In this document: positions 6,423 through 6,748 of the stretch, piece after piece | Numbering within the stretch: position 1 is the stretch's first letter | Layout: every line of letters starts with the position of its first letter | Assembly: GCA_902773475.1 (NCBI GenBank) | Contig: CACYEO010000088.1 | Span: 1-6,748 of the forward strand | DNA: 6,748 nt | Origin: an uncultured bacterium | GTDB taxonomy: Bacteria; Verrucomicrobiota; Kiritimatiellia; RFP12; UBA1067 | Direction of reading: 5' to 3' | Translations under genes and position numbers: made by a program | Notes under the pieces: model-generated | The model's database searches: none | What the model was told of the DNA's origin: nothing | The model's input: only the letters and a program-made list of their open reading frames with translations

Positions 6423-6468
6423 ACAACGAGCGTACGCCAAAGGAAAGTTGTTTCAAACAGTTGTTTCC
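6407..6468 (+). other. Compound hairpin at the start of repeat copy 2
   Basis: GGAACAACTG (6407-6416) pairs with CAGTTGTTTCC (6458-6468) with one bulged base. Inside it AAACAAC (6421-6427) pairs with GTTGTTT (6447-6453), leaving a loop at 6428-6446. An alternative outer pairing uses GGAAACAAC (6397-6405) with GTTGTTTCC (6460-6468). The structure joins the spacer to the repeat, which suggests the repeat unit begins upstream of 6423. Confidence 0.6.
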
Positions 6469-6509
6469 TATCATCAAAAAACTATGCGGTGAATTACACA
6501 GATGCGCCC
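6423..6509. repeat. Interspersed repeat, copy 2 (direct repeat of 1-87)
   Basis: Same orientation as 1-87, no gaps, 77 of 87 bases identical. It lies 83 bases after the stop of the glycosyltransferase gene. Together the copies bracket the five-gene block. An open frame passes through both copies and half of the ten differences are silent in that frame, which is weak evidence of a former coding sequence. No terminal target duplication or transposase is visible. Confidence 0.88.
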
Positions 6510-6531
6510 GTTTTCGATTTTTTTGTTACGG

Positions 6532-6594
6532 CCAACGCATCAAAAATTCCTTCTTCCCGCTGACGCGAGGTAGAACGAATTTTTGATGCGTTGG
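6532..6594. repeat. Hairpin I: perfect 18-base inverted repeat
   Basis: CCAACGCATCAAAAATTC (6532-6549) is exactly complementary to GAATTTTTGATGCGTTGG (6577-6594), with a 27-base loop. No T-run follows on the + strand, so it does not look like a standard terminator. Its outer arm CCAACGCAT is the motif reused in the next two structures. A short minus-strand open frame crosses it, but it is low complexity and not credible as a gene. Confidence 0.88.
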
Positions 6595-6697
6595 AAGTGT
6601 TCCAGCAGCCAGTAACCAGCAGCCAGTGAGGGGGGGCGTGTCTGCCCATTGGGCGCTGGATTGCTGGTTGTTGGTTGCTGAGACGTTTCCAACGCAT
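6586..6697 (+). ncRNA. Hairpin II: long G-U-rich imperfect inverted repeat
   Basis: The ends ATGCGTTGGAA (6586-6596) and TTCCAACGCAT (6687-6697) are perfect 11-base complements. Pairing continues inward to about 6628 with 6654: 6597-6601 with 6682-6686, 6603-6622 with 6661-6680, and 6623-6628 with 6654-6659, with A6660 bulged. I count about 42 pairs. Eight are G-U on the + strand transcript (at 6597, 6598, 6601, 6608, 6612, 6613, 6622 and 6627); the sole mismatch is C6602 with A6681. The left arm holds a tandem 12-base repeat CCAGCAGCCAGT (6602-6613, 6616-6627). The tip contains seven G in a row (6630-6636) and a small palindrome GCCCATTGGGC (6644-6654). Calling it a structured RNA is inference; a DNA palindrome element is the alternative. 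Confidence 0.5.
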
Positions 6698-6748
6698 TAA
6701 AAACGATTCAGGGGCCCCAAAGGGGAAGAATCGGCTTTTAATGCGTTG
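6689..6748. repeat. Hairpin III: inverted repeat related to hairpin I
   Basis: CAACGCATTAAAA (6690-6702) pairs with TTTTAATGCGTTG (6736-6748). After a small internal loop, CGATTC (6704-6709) pairs with GAATCG (6728-6733). The tip is CCCC-AAA-GGGG (6715-6725), itself preceded by GGGG. C6689 would pair with a G just past the window end, so the element is probably cut by one base or more. Arms match hairpin I (CCAACGCATYAAAAA, then ATTC), whereas the loops are unrelated, so the two look like diverged members of one hairpin family. Confidence 0.8.

Noticed and set aside
6389..6586. 65-codon + strand open frame across repeat copy 2
   Set aside because: No ribosome site, basic low-complexity tail, and it runs into hairpin I; kept only as a weak hint in the findings.
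6532..6594. Integron attC site
   Set aside because: The arms do not match the RYYYAAC and GTTRRRY boxes, and no integrase is present.
6494..6697. Small minus-strand open frame in the terminal region
   Set aside because: It is made of hairpin arms and the CCAGCAGCCAGT tandem repeat, with no ribosome site; composition explains it.
6532..6748. CRISPR array
   Set aside because: The repeated arms alternate in orientation and there are no regularly spaced identical direct repeats.

Overview
The window is a GC-rich stretch from a Gram-negative bacterium. It carries five genes, all on the + strand, in a tight run from 141 to 6340. The gene types imply an inner membrane, a periplasm and lipoproteins. 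The core order murD - LysM protein - ftsW matches the Chlamydia order murD - nlpD(LysM) - ftsW - murG. I therefore infer a member of the Planctomycetes-Verrucomicrobia-Chlamydiae (PVC) assemblage, for example a Verrucomicrobiota, Kiritimatiellota or Lentisphaerota lineage. Genus or species cannot be read from this sequence.

Layout. Positions 1-87 are one copy of an interspersed repeat, whose second copy lies at 6423-6509. An extended -10 promoter (125-133) sits directly in front of dsbD (141-1676), which encodes a membrane thiol:disulfide reductant transporter. murD (1673-2944) overlaps the dsbD stop by four bases. A triple-LysM lipoprotein (2949-4007) follows four bases after murD. A 91-base gap holding a strong hairpin (4029-4081) precedes ftsW (4099-5301). 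Ten bases later a CgeB-like glycosyltransferase begins (5312-6340). The last 408 bases have no convincing gene. They hold the second repeat copy and three inverted-repeat hairpins that share the arm CCAACGCAT in alternating orientation.

How the genes fit together. MurD adds D-glutamate to the peptidoglycan precursor in the cytoplasm. FtsW polymerises lipid II at the division site. The LysM lipoprotein probably binds peptidoglycan in the envelope. DsbD passes reducing power to periplasmic thiol proteins. The final enzyme probably glycosylates an envelope glycan or lipid, but its substrate is unknown. The set is a fragment of the division and cell wall (dcw) cluster: the neighbours expected from Chlamydia (mraY before murD, murG after ftsW) are replaced by dsbD and a non-MurG glycosyltransferase.

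The least explained part is 6407-6748. Its middle hairpin has about 42 pairs, and eight of its nine non-Watson-Crick positions are G-U wobbles on the + strand transcript. It shares arms with the hairpins on both sides, so the structures are mutually exclusive in pairs.
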